This document shows positions 36,160-45,591 of a stretch of DNA of 64,000 nucleotides, piece after piece. Location of the stretch: positions 6,026,001 to 6,090,000 of the forward strand of contig NC_045150.1 in NCBI RefSeq assembly GCF_008831285.2, read 5' to 3'. Source of the stretch: Nymphaea colorata. Lineage: Eukaryota > Streptophyta > Magnoliopsida > Nymphaeales > Nymphaeaceae. The translations under genes and the position numbers were made by a program. The notes beneath the pieces are model-generated. The model had not been told where the DNA came from. It saw nothing but the letters and a program-made list of their open reading frames with translations, and did not search any database. The first letter of the stretch is position 1. Each line of letters opens with the position of its first letter.

Positions 36160-36228
36160 CTGTTGAAAAGAAAACAAATGTCAAACAATCAAACTCAAGA
36201 AGTTGTCAACATTTATAAACAAACTTAC

Positions 36229-37572
36229 TATTCAATTGATAATCTGTAAACATTTGAAATGATATAGCTGCTCTCAAAGCATTGTTGCTTCCTCGCTGAT
36301 GTGTTTGGCTTGCAATTTCAGGTTCACTTAAGATGAAGTTATCAGTTGAAGGTGCATCTTCATCATCAAATTGCTCGGCATTTGGATTGTGTTCAATTAT
36401 GAAGTTGTGCAGTACACATGTAGCAAGAACAATTTGAGCTTGTTTTTGGAAAGGATACTAAACTTGCATTTTCAATATTGAAAAACGACCTTTCAACATG
36501 CCGAAAGTTCTTTCTACTGTATTTTGGAGTGATGAATGCCTATGGTTGAATAATTCTTCTTCTGTTCTAGGTGAGCGTGCTCCCCCCCGAGTGTTAAACT
36601 CAGACATATGATAACGATGTCCTCGATAAGGTGTAAGCAAACCAACAATGTTTGGATACCCCCCATCAGCCAGATAAAATTTGCATACAACTGAACACAA
36701 TTTATTTATACATTGATACATGCTTCTTAATAAAAGACTGAGCTGGTTGGTGGAACTACGTACCTTCTGGAACAACAAATGGGTCTGTTTCATGATCTAG
36801 TGCATTGTACAATACTCTTGAGTCTATTGCACTTCCTTCCCATCCAGCCAAAACGTAGTGGAATCTAGTATCTAGGCCGACTACAGCCATGACGTTTTGA
36901 GAAACGAAACATTTTCTATTGCGAAACCTTGCTTGATCTGAAAAAGGGACCCAAGCAGGTATATGTGTGCCATCGATTGCTCCTAAACAATTCTATATGA
37001 CAAAGAAACTAGTTAGTCATGTTGTAGTTTGTCATGTTGTATGTGTCATGTTGAGTTCAAGATGATGAAATTACCTCAAAATATGGAAAGAATCGTTTAG
37101 AATGTCGAATATGTGCTGGCATCATCTCATCATTGGGCCGGCGAACGTAATCCTTACCCAGTATACATATCGCTCGTAGCACTAGGCTGACATATTTACT
37201 TATTGTTTGTCCGGAATGTTGAAACATATTTTGAACAACACGATTCCGTTCATTATGTCCAATTGTCGAAAGCAATATTGCTACTTGTTCTTCTACGGTA
37301 ATGTCACGAGCATCCTCCAACAAATTTCTATCCCTTAGAATGTTACACAGTCTCATATATGTATGCCCTTCCATACGGAGTAAGTCCAAACAATTTCTAG
37401 GATGACCGCGAAGCATTAGTTGGACAAAAGATGTACCAGCATCTCGAAATAGATGAACAATCCTCCTAGATGATGGTCGGTCTTTTAACCAAAAGAAGAT
37501 GAAGACAAAAACCATTCGAATGATGAAAAACACTCGTTCATCGTCATCATCGAACATGTCAAAATCAATCAT
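36229..37572 (-). pseudogene. Harbinger transposase (DDE_Tnp_4-type), three exons, one premature TAG
   Basis: Exons on the minus strand: 37,572-37,075, 36,992-36,764 and 36,690-36,229, with GT-AG introns. The start MIDFDMFDDDDER is chosen because plant PIF transposases begin with an acidic stretch; an ATG further upstream (37,656) is also open. The helix-turn-helix-like N-terminal region contains TVEEQVAILLSTIGHNERNR. The catalytic acids are D173 (GAIDGTHIP), D223 (WEGSAIDSRVL) and E302 (SSLQNTVERTFGMLKGRF). Codon 320 is TAG (36,458-36,460) inside KMQV-stop-YPFQKQAQIV, and the conserved reading resumes in the same frame through CVLHNFI and DNFILSEPE. Without the stop the three exons would hold about 396 codons. 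Catalysis-related residues precede the stop, so partial activity is conceivable but unlikely. Confidence 0.88.
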
Positions 37573-37803
37573 TTCGACTCTGCATATACATGTAAGGTAC
37601 TTGAATAACATAATTTCCAACATGTGTTTCAGCACAACAAAAAGAACGACCATCATCTAGGAGGATTGTAAGAAAGCACAACTTCAATTGCAACAATTTC
37701 TCACTACATGGAAGTTTATGGAATTATAAGAAAAACACACAACAAATGTTATTGTGTCAAATGAATCATACAAATAATTCTACTAACAAATATGGAATCT
37801 TAC

Positions 37804-38787
37804 CTATAAATCACCAAGTCTATGCGACAACCATGTCAGCCGGTCTTCAGGTGGAACGTTGAGAAAGATCATAGAATTAGTTCCCTCTCCTAACAGGTCT
37901 AGACTCATCAGTCTCGTATGACTATCTAGTAGCCCGGTGTCCACAATCTCTTGTAAAATTTCACAACATTTGACATATTGAAACCCTCTAGAAGTATGTG
38001 TGAGGGAGTCCACATTTTTAGCTATACCGTTCAACAAATTGTACTACATGTCATCATTGGTTGACCTGTTCCGTTTTGACCTACGTGTACTTGTATTGGT
38101 TGTCGGATTCTCAGTTGTAGGAGTTGTAGGTAGTGGCGATTGTAGGGGAGTACCATCATTAAGCGTTTGTGTAAATGACTGTTCACTATCAGGCTGCATG
38201 TACGAAGGTGATGTCTGAGATGCAGATGTACATGGGAGTGATTCAGTCTCAGTTTCTAGCACGTTGTTTAATGTGACTGCATTTTGCCCAGTTGCATGAG
38301 ATTCGCCATATACCTCGGCGAACTCATCATAGTATCTCCATACTTTTGGCCCTCTGTACTTTTTTCTATTCGGATATTTCTGAAAAAATTCATGTGTTCA
38401 AATATTGCACAAGCAAATACATGTGAGACAAAACCTAACAATATTAATTTTATAATTTACCTCAATGTAGTCGTTCCATACTTGGGGGTCGACCTCAATG
38501 CATTTGTTAATTGGGTCGTAGCCAAACCCACTTGTGTTCAACATTTCCTTCATCACTGTTAAGTTGGGTTTGGAATACTTCAATTTGTTTTTTGTTTTGT
38601 CTTTCGTGAATTCTGGACCGAATCTATCCATCATTCCCTTTTCAATAGTTGTGTATGCTTTGGGCTTCAAACCTCCGGCGGATTTCATGCCAGGGATGCG
38701 TGACTGCTCCACAAGAAGCTGGACTAAGTAATCCATTTGTGGTTCAGTCCACGTAAGATTTTCTCTTGAAGGACCGCTGTCTTTCAT
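37804..38787 (-). pseudogene. Harbinger ORF1, Myb/SANT-like DNA-binding protein, premature TAG
   Basis: Exon 1 is 38,787-38,461 (109 codons) and exon 2 starts at 38,379. Exon 1 is a Myb/SANT-like domain (LTWTEPQMDYLVQLLVEQSR; FTKDKTKNKLKYSKPNL; SGFGYDPINKCIEVDPQVWN) as found in ORF1 of plant PIF/Harbinger elements, which binds element ends and helps the transposase enter the nucleus. Exon 2 adds KYPNRKKYRGPKVWRYYDEF, a Ser/Thr/Pro-rich linker and RRSKRNR, a likely nuclear signal. A TAG at 38,044-38,046 interrupts it at about residue 221, but the same frame runs on for 79 more codons (MLNGIAK...FLNVPPEDRLTWLSHRL), which matches the usual C-terminal part. So it is one gene broken by one nonsense codon. 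Confidence 0.85.
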
Positions 38788-38924
38788 GGTAACGTTTTGT
38801 ATAATAATTCTTCACAGTAACAGTAATATAAATCTAGCATGAACAACAGTTGTACGAGAAACAACCACAAAGGAGCATCAGAAACCAAAAGAAAGAAACA
38901 TGCATCACAGTAAGAAGGAAACAT

Positions 38925-39021
38925 GCATCACACCTCTTCAACCAAGGCATGTGCATTGTCACGCAAGCAAACATGTAAGTGCATCACACCTCTTCAACCA
39001 AGGCATGTGCATTGTCACGAC
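38925..39021 (+). repeat. 56-bp tandem duplication upstream of Harbinger ORF1
   Basis: GCATCACACCTCTTCAACCA and the following AGGCATGTGCATTGTCACG occur at 38,925 and 38,981. Confidence 0.9.
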
Positions 39022-40212
39022 AAAAACAACGGGAGGAGGCTATGGAGATCTGTTATGCAAAACATATTGTACTATGTTTTATACTCTTCTATGATAAACC
39101 CACGTGCAACATATAAAAACTGAAAAGTAACTGGAATATAATAAACTTCCAACAACATTAAGGGGTGCCTAGGCTAGGAACCTTCCGAGAAAAAAAAAAC
39201 AACGGTTCAAAAAAGCAAAGAGGAAACACAGCTCGATGTCAGAAAAAAAAAAAAGATAACCAGATCTCTACTGCCCAATGCTACACCTTTTTCTTTCCAA
39301 GAGAAACTAGTGAAGTTTAACAAGGGTGTGGAGGAATTAACTCGACAAAATGAAGAAATGCTGGGACATGTGCATATGTTTATAACTTCATACTTTATAT
39401 AAAGTATAAACATATACATGCGTGTGCTTGGGATGCTAAAATATGAGAACAATAGAATATCTCATGAGCACTATCATGAGCATTCTTATCAAAGATCATT
39501 TTTTGATAAGCTCGCTGAGAACCATTGATGGCTGTCTTTTTCCACTTATTCAAGTCATTGATGTATCTGATGGGCTTACTTGTCTCATTTAATAATGTAA
39601 TTCATTGAGCTTGCACTACAATATATTCAGGATGGGGAGAACGAGGACACCATTTGGTCTGATTGCTAAGACTAACTATAATTTGACAAAACAAGTTGTT
39701 CATACATGCCATTCCCTGTGAAACCCTTCATTTTGCTTGAGCAAAAAAAGGGTAGTCTATATGAACTGTGCTGATTATGGAACTTATGAGTCATGATATT
39801 AGCTGAAAGCCTGAAACATAAATCAGACTTCTCAAAAACAGAAATCAATCCTCCCACATCAAAGATTTTAGAAAGCTTTCCATTACCAAATTAAATGTTC
39901 ATCGTCATCATAAAATGACATGTCTATTTCATAGGAAAACTGAAAAATTACGAACTGACTGTAATGAGTTACAAACAAACTGTAAATAGACAACTAAACA
40001 AATTGTAATAAAAAAAATTTACAAGTTATGGACAGAGTTACAAACCATATAATGAAACAGAATTTATATAAGCATTATGACGGTAATGAAATGGCAAACA
40101 ATTTAAAGTCACGGGGGATGCACTTGATCAAGAAATCAAGAAAGACCTCCTTCGACGCTTGTGGACAATGACTATATTAACCAAGGCTCACCCTTCGAGA
40201 ATTGGCAGCAGC

Positions 40213-40440
40213 TCGTCGAAGGTCCTCAATGGAAGAAGAAGCAGAAAGCAAAATCCCCTGTGAAATAACAATGTAAACGCCCAAATCAGTCGTCGAAGTT
40301 CCTCAATGGGAGAAGAAGCGGAAGGCAAAATCCCCCGTGAAATTACAATGTAAACGCCCAAATCAGTCGTCGAAGATCATCAATGGGAGAAGAAGCAGAA
40401 GGCAAAATCCCGTGTGAAATTTTAATGTAAATGCCCAAAT
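40213..40440 (+). repeat. Three tandem 77-bp repeats in the Harbinger ORF1 side
   Basis: Units start TCGTCGAAG at 40,213, 40,290 and 40,367, each with TCAATGGGAGAAGAAGC, GGCAAAATCCC and GTAAACGCCCAAATCA. They lie upstream of ORF1 in the element, where promoter and transposase-binding repeats are expected; that role is inference. Confidence 0.88.
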
Positions 40441-40944
40441 CATATGCCCAAACAACAAAGACTATGCCAGTAACTGTGGCAGAAGCGAGAGAGATAGAGA
40501 CACTCACCAGGCAGTAACAGAGGGAAAGAGCGACAACTGTGGCAGAGAAGCGACGGCGTAGAGAGGCAACCGTGGCAGACAGTCTCTGTGGCAGAGGGGA
40601 AGGAGCGACAACTTAGGGCATCAGAGAAAGGGAGAAAGGGACGAAATCAGAGAGAGAAAGGAAAAAATCCTACCGGCGATGGAGCGGAGACGCGGCGGCG
40701 CAACTTCGACGGTGAGACCTGGTTCTGCTCTGATTCGAGTGCGACAGTGAGAAGGCACGAGGGAGGAGGAGCTGCGGAGGGAGGTCGAGCGCTGCGGAGG
40801 GAGGTCTAGCGCTGCGGAAGATTATGTGCCGAAACATATATTTCGAGCGGGTGGAATTCCACCCGCTCCCTTTTCGGTTAAACGGGTGGAATTCCACCCC
40901 GTTTGATGGGTCCACCCACTTTCACCCGCCCATCAAATGGGCCC

Positions 40945-41296
40945 TTACGGAAGTCTTCATCTTCCTGCAGAAGTAAATTTTTTCAGATTTCAGTTGATAT
41001 ATTCAAGCCGGGACAGATCTAGGAGTTTTTCATCCTTGAAACTATAGTTTCAAAATTTTTAAAAGGAACCGAAATATAATTTTTCAAATTTTTTTTATGC
41101 AGAATAAATACCTTCATTTGTTCCACCGAGCTTTCAAGATATTTTTGCAGGCTGTGTAATCATTACATGATATATGTTTGAAATGGTTCTCCCCCTAATA
41201 TTTACTTCTTACAAATGAAGAGGGGAAGATCAGAGAGTAACTTTTATCCATTGATACGAACCCTTCTACTCGGATCACTAAGGCTGACTTTCGACA
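40945..41296 (+). repeat. Segmental duplication copy A, right part, with a truncated 23S rRNA fragment
   Basis: Begins with the right TTA duplication (40,945-40,947) and matches 42,792-43,224 of copy B, apart from a replaced stretch near 42,806-42,897. It ends within an organellar 23S-like segment (AGAGTAACTTTTATCC to GGCTGACTTTCG), where copy B starts directly. Confidence 0.88.
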
Positions 41297-43224
41297 AAAT
41301 GTGACGCTGAACTTAATCTTACTCCATAAACGCATTTCGTCATTTGAGTAGACAGTCGCAGTGTCCTCTACTATGACTTTTGAGAGTGTTCCTAGCTCAC
41401 TCACAAATACTTGCTTTGAGCTTTAAATGATGAAGTTTTTCTCGAGTATAATATGATAAACTTGAAAAAAGTAAGAGAAAACTATTTTTTTTTAATTAAA
41501 AAAAATAAAATAAGTGAAAAATATTAATAAGACAACATAAAAAATGAGTAGATAAACAATGAAAAAAATTAGAAAAATGGAAAGAAATAGTTTGACATTA
41601 AAAAACATGCCTAAAATGAAAAATGAAGAAAAGCCGTGAAAAAATAAGCTTTTTGCAAAAAACAAAATTGTTTGATTATCGTTTAATCGGCTAACTTTTT
41701 TTTCATGTTTTTAAAGCATATCTTTTTAAAAAACCAATTTTTTTTTTGTGTCTATGAGTAAAAGTAATCCAATTCAATCTATTTGAAAATGGTCAAGGGT
41801 CTAACCTAATACATGTATTCAACTAAAGCGCAAGTCAATGAAACCTTTATTTTTTCTCCACACCAAGAGGCATACTCCACCCAGGTCCCGATGCAGCCCT
41901 TTGATCCAAGGAGAGTTGGGCTTCCGGTCTTCTTCAGGCGGTAGCTCTCACCAGAAGGAGAGAGCATAAAATATCACAAACATACATCTCCTGACAATAG
42001 TGCAACCACTTTCTTTCATTGATTGCCTATGTTATCATGAAACTCTCAATTTGTAAATGGGTAGTAAAGAAGATAAGGGTATTTTGGTAATTTATTAAAA
42101 AGAAATGTCCTCCATCATCTTTTTACTTTTTTGTCATTTTCAATTTTGTCTTAGTAAAAGTTTCCTTTTTCAGTATTAACTAAAGATATTTTAGTCATTA
42201 ACGATTTTGACACTAGTAGCTTGTCCACATCTATGTCACTAGTCAACATTCTTAATTGCTAAATCAATTTTAAAACCCAAGTATGTCTATATGTCTTGGC
42301 TAGTCCATAGTAGGGCAAAAACATGAGAAAGTGACTCTGTAGAATACATCTATCAACCATCCGAATCCCTCCATGTTGAAGCATGTAGAGGGTCAGAAGG
42401 CATTTTCTTGCAGCTAAATATGGGGTCCAATGAGCTCTAGCAATGACACCACTCTCCCATATGGATTCCCTTCTCTTACCCACAAACAATGGCTGAGCTA
42501 CATGGTGATGGGTGTGGGCAACTGCCCACACCAGTCTCTTAAAATTTCTTTATTTTTAAATGGACACCTTAAAATATTTATCCTTTTATGTATATGTGCC
42601 CCACCAGATATGAGTATTTTTAAACAAATGCTCCTCCACCCAATTTTTCTGGCTCAACCACTGCCCAAAGAGCACTGTCCTTGAATCTACCTTTTAAATA
42701 TCCATTCTTTTCATCTTACCCGGCTTCTCTTCTCTTGTTCTTTTCTTACGAAAGTCTTCATCTTCCCGGCTTCTCTTCTCTTGTTCTTTTCTTACGGAAG
42801 TCTTCAGACTTTACTCCCCGATGAATTCGCGATTAGCAAACCGCCATGATCACCTCACCGACGTGCACATGGCGACTTCGAAAATCGATCGCCGAGTTTT
42901 TTCAGATTTCAGTTGATATATTGAAGCCGGGGCAGATCTAGGAGTTTTTCATCCTTGAAACTATAGTTTCAAAATTTTTAAAAGGGACCGAAATATGATT
43001 TTTCAAATTTTTTTTATGCAGAATAAATACCTTCATTTGTTCCACCGAGCTTTCAAGATATTTTTGCAGGCTGTATGATCCTTACATGATATATGTTTGA
43101 AATGGTTCTCCCCCTAATATTTATTTCTTACAAATGAAGAGGGGAAGATCAGCCTGGTATCCCTAGAGTAACTTTTATCCATTGATACGAACCCTTCTAC
43201 TCGGATCACTAAGGCTGACTTTCG
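41297..43224 (+). repeat. Segmental duplication copy B (no Harbinger insertion)
   Basis: Tandem to copy A. It contains the empty Harbinger site (TTCTTTTCTTACGGAAG, TTA at 42,792-42,794), a second copy of the short hAT-like element and a fuller 23S fragment. The junction GGCTGACTTTCG/ACAAAATGTGAC at 41,296-41,297 compares with GGCTGACTTTCGTCCCAGC at the end of copy B, which places the duplication break inside the rRNA fragment. Confidence 0.88.
42487..42663 (+). mobile_element. 177-bp hAT-like non-autonomous element (copy in duplication B)
   Basis: Starts CAATGGCTGAGC, ends GGCTCAACCACTG. It is the duplicated partner of 34,719-34,897 with a few percent divergence. Confidence 0.6.
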
Positions 43225-43334
43225 TCCCAGCTCAACAGGTGGGTCTTTCTGTCAAACTCCCTTTTGCCTTTGCACTCGAGGGCCAATTTCCATCAGTCAT
43301 GAGGAAACCTTTGCACGCTTTCGTTACCTTTTGG
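43139..43334 (-). rRNA. Degenerate organellar (probably plastid) 23S rRNA fragment, nuclear insertion
   Basis: The reverse complement matches domain V of large-subunit rRNA. On the plus strand one reads GGGGAAGATCAGCCTGGTAT, then CCCTAGAGTAACTTTTATCC, GGATCACTAAGGCTGACTTT, CACTCGAGGGCCAATTTCC and GAGGAAACCTTTGCACGC. Many C-to-T differences and a small deletion between CTACTC and GGATCAC show it is not functional. It is embedded between AT-rich nuclear repeats, so it is a nuclear copy of organelle DNA. A plastid rather than mitochondrial source is my judgement from recalled consensus. Confidence 0.78.
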
Positions 43335-45591
43335 TAGAAGGTGATAAAAATTCTGTGCTCGATAAAAACAACCAATTTAAAAGAAGAATGATTTTGACAG
43401 AAAAATAAGATTTCAAAATGCTCTTCCAGGAATGTGGCTGTGGTGGAGAAAGCGAAAGTTCAAATCTAAATGGTTGAAGAAAGCATGAGTCGTAGTATTC
43501 CCTTTGACTGTGTTGTGTCTGTGGAAAACAACTTTCACAAAGAGAGGACCAAGCGTTTGTGGCGAATCCATGGGAATGTCCCTGGAATGACTTCATAAAT
43601 CTACTCTGTAACTCGTAGTGGAGTTCAGAGTATAAGGATGAAATGCAGCTTTGGTTGTCCACATGTCTTCGGCCAGATCCGTGGCCGCCATTTGCAGAAA
43701 TGAAGTGGATTATCAGCGGTGCTTGTCTGAGGGAAAGAGGGATTGATAAGGTAGTTGTCATTTTCTGCTCAAGTAATCACGCATGGAACTTGTTTTGTAG
43801 CTGTTAAAGAATCTGCTTATTTGTTTCCCTCAATTGAATGAGAATTTTGGATTAATAGGGGGAACAAGTTTTCATGGCGGCAGAGCCTAGAAAAGATGAG
43901 CGATAGATGGCAAAGAAGAGCCACTGGTAATAGAAATTTCTGTGTTAACAAAGTTCACTTTTTGCTGCTCAACTGTAATACCAGTAGAAATGTTTTGGGT
44001 TTTTACTTTGTGTTCTTGTACAATCAAATACTGTGAGAGATTGGGATCATCTTCCTGCATCTCCAGGTTAAGTCTAAGAGCAGTTCATGATTTCTTTATT
44101 TTTTGATGTACATATTTCACGCCATTTTTTGTTAGTAAATTTCGAGGGAGGTAATCTCCTAGCAGGGTCTTCTCAAAAGATCAATAACCTCTCTACAAGG
44201 TTTTGATTGAATCATAGCCACAAAAACACGTGGGTTTTTTTTTTTTGAAAAAAATGTATATAAAATGCGAGAAATATGTCAATCATTTGAACCTAAAACT
44301 TTAAAAAGACACACACTGTTTAAAAAAAAAAGCATTTTTGACATTTTTTCCTTTTTTTTTCATTTTAGGTGTTTCACTCTTTTTAATGTCAAACTACTTG
44401 TTTTCATTTTCTAATTTCTAATTTTTATCTAAATATTTTCCGATGTTTGTGTTATTAGTTAGTTCTCACTTATTTTACACTTTTTTAGGATTTTTAAATT
44501 TTTTAAAAAATTTACCATATTTTTCTTATATTTTTCAAACTCCCCATACTATACTTGAGAAAAACCTCAATTTAGATTTTGTGAGACTATAACTACAATA
44601 ATCGAAATCTCACAAGCTTCATGAAGCAAACTTGGCCGACATGAAAGTAGGGATATACAATAAGTGAAGCGGCTGGCCTAGCTCGAACTTGACTTGATTC
44701 ATATATTTCTCAGCTCGAGCTTAACTCAAGCTCGATTCATGTTTATCCATTTTTTAGTTGAAAATGGAAAGTACAAAAAATTATTAAATTAATCAAAACT
44801 TACCGACGTATCCCTAAAGTTCAAATCATGATGCAAAATTTAAGTTACAATGTCGCAAGATTGGATATATAAAAGGTGCAACGCATTTTGCAAAACATAG
44901 TGACAACATACAATGCAATAGAATTTTAAAATATATAATTTACAATATAGCACAATATGCATACGATATGACATACATTATACGATAGACATAAAGTACA
45001 AAATACAATGCAATATATAATACAAACATAGTATACAACATACAAGATATATTGAGTCTTATATTAGTTAGTTTCATGAAGTTGAACAACTTTTATTTAA
45101 AAAACTAGATTACCTAAATGGTGACAATATAGTTTCAAGAAGTGATTTAAATTCAAGAAAATATATTGGCGATTTAGTTTCATTATATAGAAGAGACTAA
45201 ATAAAGACTATTTAGTTAAATATACTTCGTTGTCATTGTTCTTTACTTAACTATTTGAGTTGTTGTTTTTCATTTTTGACATTATATTATATGCATCACA
45301 ATTTTGGTTGAGAAGATTCTACTTGGTTTCGCTTCTCTTAACATTAGTAAATGGATTAACAACGTTAGTAAATGGAGAAATTGATTCCGGACCTTTTCAG
45401 AAATTATTTGCCTTTTCAAAATTAATTAACAAGAAAATTCCTCGTCGTTCCTTCCGGTCTCTTACCGTCTGACCGAGGTGGGAAGAAACGGCGGGACTCG
45501 TGACAGACCGCAGGTCCGCAACCCCAATTGTTCTCTCTCTCTCTCTCTCTCGTGGTTCTGTGTCTGCGCGAGGGGGAGAGAGGGATCACGT
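43335..45591. other. Intergenic region upstream of the SEC23 gene
   Basis: No gene seen. It holds an inverted, diverged copy of part of the duplicated repeat (about 44,230-44,600), a short GAGCTCGA-type stretch at about 44,650-44,760 and AT-rich filler. The last 50 bases before the SEC23 start contain a (CT)n tract at about 45,531-45,551 typical of plant 5' leaders. Confidence 0.6.
44230..44600 (-). repeat. Third, inverted and diverged copy of the 33.6-33.9-kb repeat
   Basis: Read in reverse it contains GGTTTTTCTCAAGTATAGTA, TAGTTTGACATTAAAAAGAG and CACCTAAAATGAAAA, parallel to GTTTTTCTCGAGTATAATAT, TAGTTTGACATTAAAAAACA and GCCTAAAATGAAAAA at about 33,669-33,860 and 41,432-41,630. The segmental duplication is therefore built on an older dispersed repeat. 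Confidence 0.65.

Larger units (their letters stand above)
35029..40944 (-). mobile_element. PIF/Harbinger DNA transposon (5,916 bp) with both genes
   Basis: Both ends carry GGGCCCRTTTGATGGGCGGG in inverted orientation, with TTA duplications outside. Subterminal motifs (GGGTGAAATTTAACGTGGTA on the left, GGGTGGAATTCCACCC on the right) are repeated. The reverse strand encodes a Myb/SANT-like ORF1 (38,787 to 38,044) followed by a DDE transposase ORF2 (37,572 downward), the usual pair needed for transposition, and then an RNase H1 N-terminal-like domain. Each of the two main genes has one in-frame TAG, so this copy is probably not autonomous. The sister duplication at 42,792-42,794 shows the empty site with a single TTA, which proves insertion after the duplication. 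Confidence 0.93.

Noticed and set aside
36160-36229. In-frame splicing of the Harbinger transposase into the RNase H1-like domain through GTAAGT
   Set aside because: Using that donor and the CAACAG acceptor gives a stop within a few codons. Only a weaker donor would keep frame, so I did not claim a fusion protein.
43139-43334. Functional rRNA gene
   Set aside because: Fragmentary, with a deletion and many substitutions, and no neighbouring rRNA operon.
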